The notes beneath the pieces were generated by a model. The model saw nothing but the letters and a program-made list of their open reading frames with translations, was not told the origin of the DNA and searched no databases. Below, piece after piece: positions 5,990 through 6,124 of a stretch of DNA of 6,124 nucleotides. How positions within the stretch are numbered: the stretch's first letter is position 1; each line of letters begins with the position of its first letter. The position numbers were made by a program, and so were the translations under genes. The DNA comes from Actinomycetota bacterium. GTDB taxonomy: Bacteria > Actinomycetota > Actinomycetes > Mycobacteriales > Micromonosporaceae. The stretch spans positions 1-6,124 of the forward strand of contig VAXX01000456.1 of assembly GCA_005885115.1 (NCBI GenBank). Direction: 5' to 3'.

Positions 5990-6124
5990 GGCGACCACCG
6001 GGTCAGTACCGGCCGGCCCGGCCGGGACGTGTGCAGCTCCTCGTCGACGGCCAGCTCCGCGTCGTGCCCGAGATACCGGTCGCGCACCGAGTCGTCGGCC
6101 GAAAGCTCCGCCGCCGGGCCGGAC
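5986..6124 (-). CDS. livF: ABC transporter ATP-binding protein, LivF-like, C-terminal 45 residues
   Basis: Only the end of the gene is in the window; the first whole codon is at 6123. The peptide SGPAAELSADDSVRDRYLGH matches the usual LivF ending, in which an AAEL segment, a charged helix and R/A-YLG close the nucleotide-binding protein. No Walker motif is visible here because those lie outside. About 26 residues follow the YLG, ending RPVLTRWSP, which is longer than the enteric LivF tail. The stop TGA at 5988-5986 overlaps a downstream ATG. Position next to livG and the motif make LivF the likely partner ATPase, but the evidence is short. Confidence 0.75.
   Translation of the reverse strand, partial: SGPAAELSADDSVRDRYLGHDAELAVDEELHTSRPGRPVLTRWSP

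Noticed and set aside
1..6124. CRISPR array, integrase, transposase or phage genes
   Set aside because: No spaced repeat series and no recombinase or transposase motif was seen on either strand.

Overview
The window is about 6.1 kb of GC-rich actinomycete DNA. Codon third positions are strongly G/C, promoter-like sites are of actinobacterial type and genes overlap by a few bases. A filamentous actinomycete, probably of the Micromonosporaceae, is my best guess. That rests on general codon style and gene content, not on a marker gene.

The right two thirds (about 1827-6124, all minus strand, so read from right to left) is a branched-chain-amino-acid-type (HAAT, LivFGHMJ-like) ABC uptake operon. 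In transcription order it holds the C-terminal end of a livF-type ATPase (cut by the window edge), a 27-codon mini-ORF, a livG-type ATPase, the livH- and livM-type permeases, and an extracellular solute-binding lipoprotein. Junctions are overlapping or only a few bases apart (ATGA, ATGA, GTGA, an 8-bp overlap, then a 5-bp gap), so the genes are probably translationally coupled. The binding protein comes last and is followed by two in-frame stops and a perfect 14-bp terminator hairpin. The lipoprotein captures the solute outside the membrane, LivH/LivM form the channel and LivG/LivF hydrolyse ATP. The exact substrate cannot be read from sequence.

Between the operon and the next gene (1521-1863) lie the operon terminator, a 16-bp palindrome, a -10-like box and the 5' half of a tRNA-Lys(CUU) gene. 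The tRNA similarity stops in or just after the anticodon loop, and no T arm or 3' acceptor strand follows. A consensus-like promoter then drives a minus-strand gene for a secreted 380-residue protein. It has a signal peptide and three diverged repeats of about 105-110 residues, each with one cysteine pair. I do not recognise its family.

The left end (1 to about 245, plus strand) carries the C-terminal part of a BRCT-domain protein, possibly a DEDDh exonuclease. It converges on the secreted-protein gene, and a perfect 11-bp hairpin (335-369) lies between them. Its frame has no stop before 1698-1700. The broken tRNA on one side and the stop-less BRCT frame on the other suggest, without proving it, that the secreted-protein gene sits in a segment inserted or exchanged at this place.
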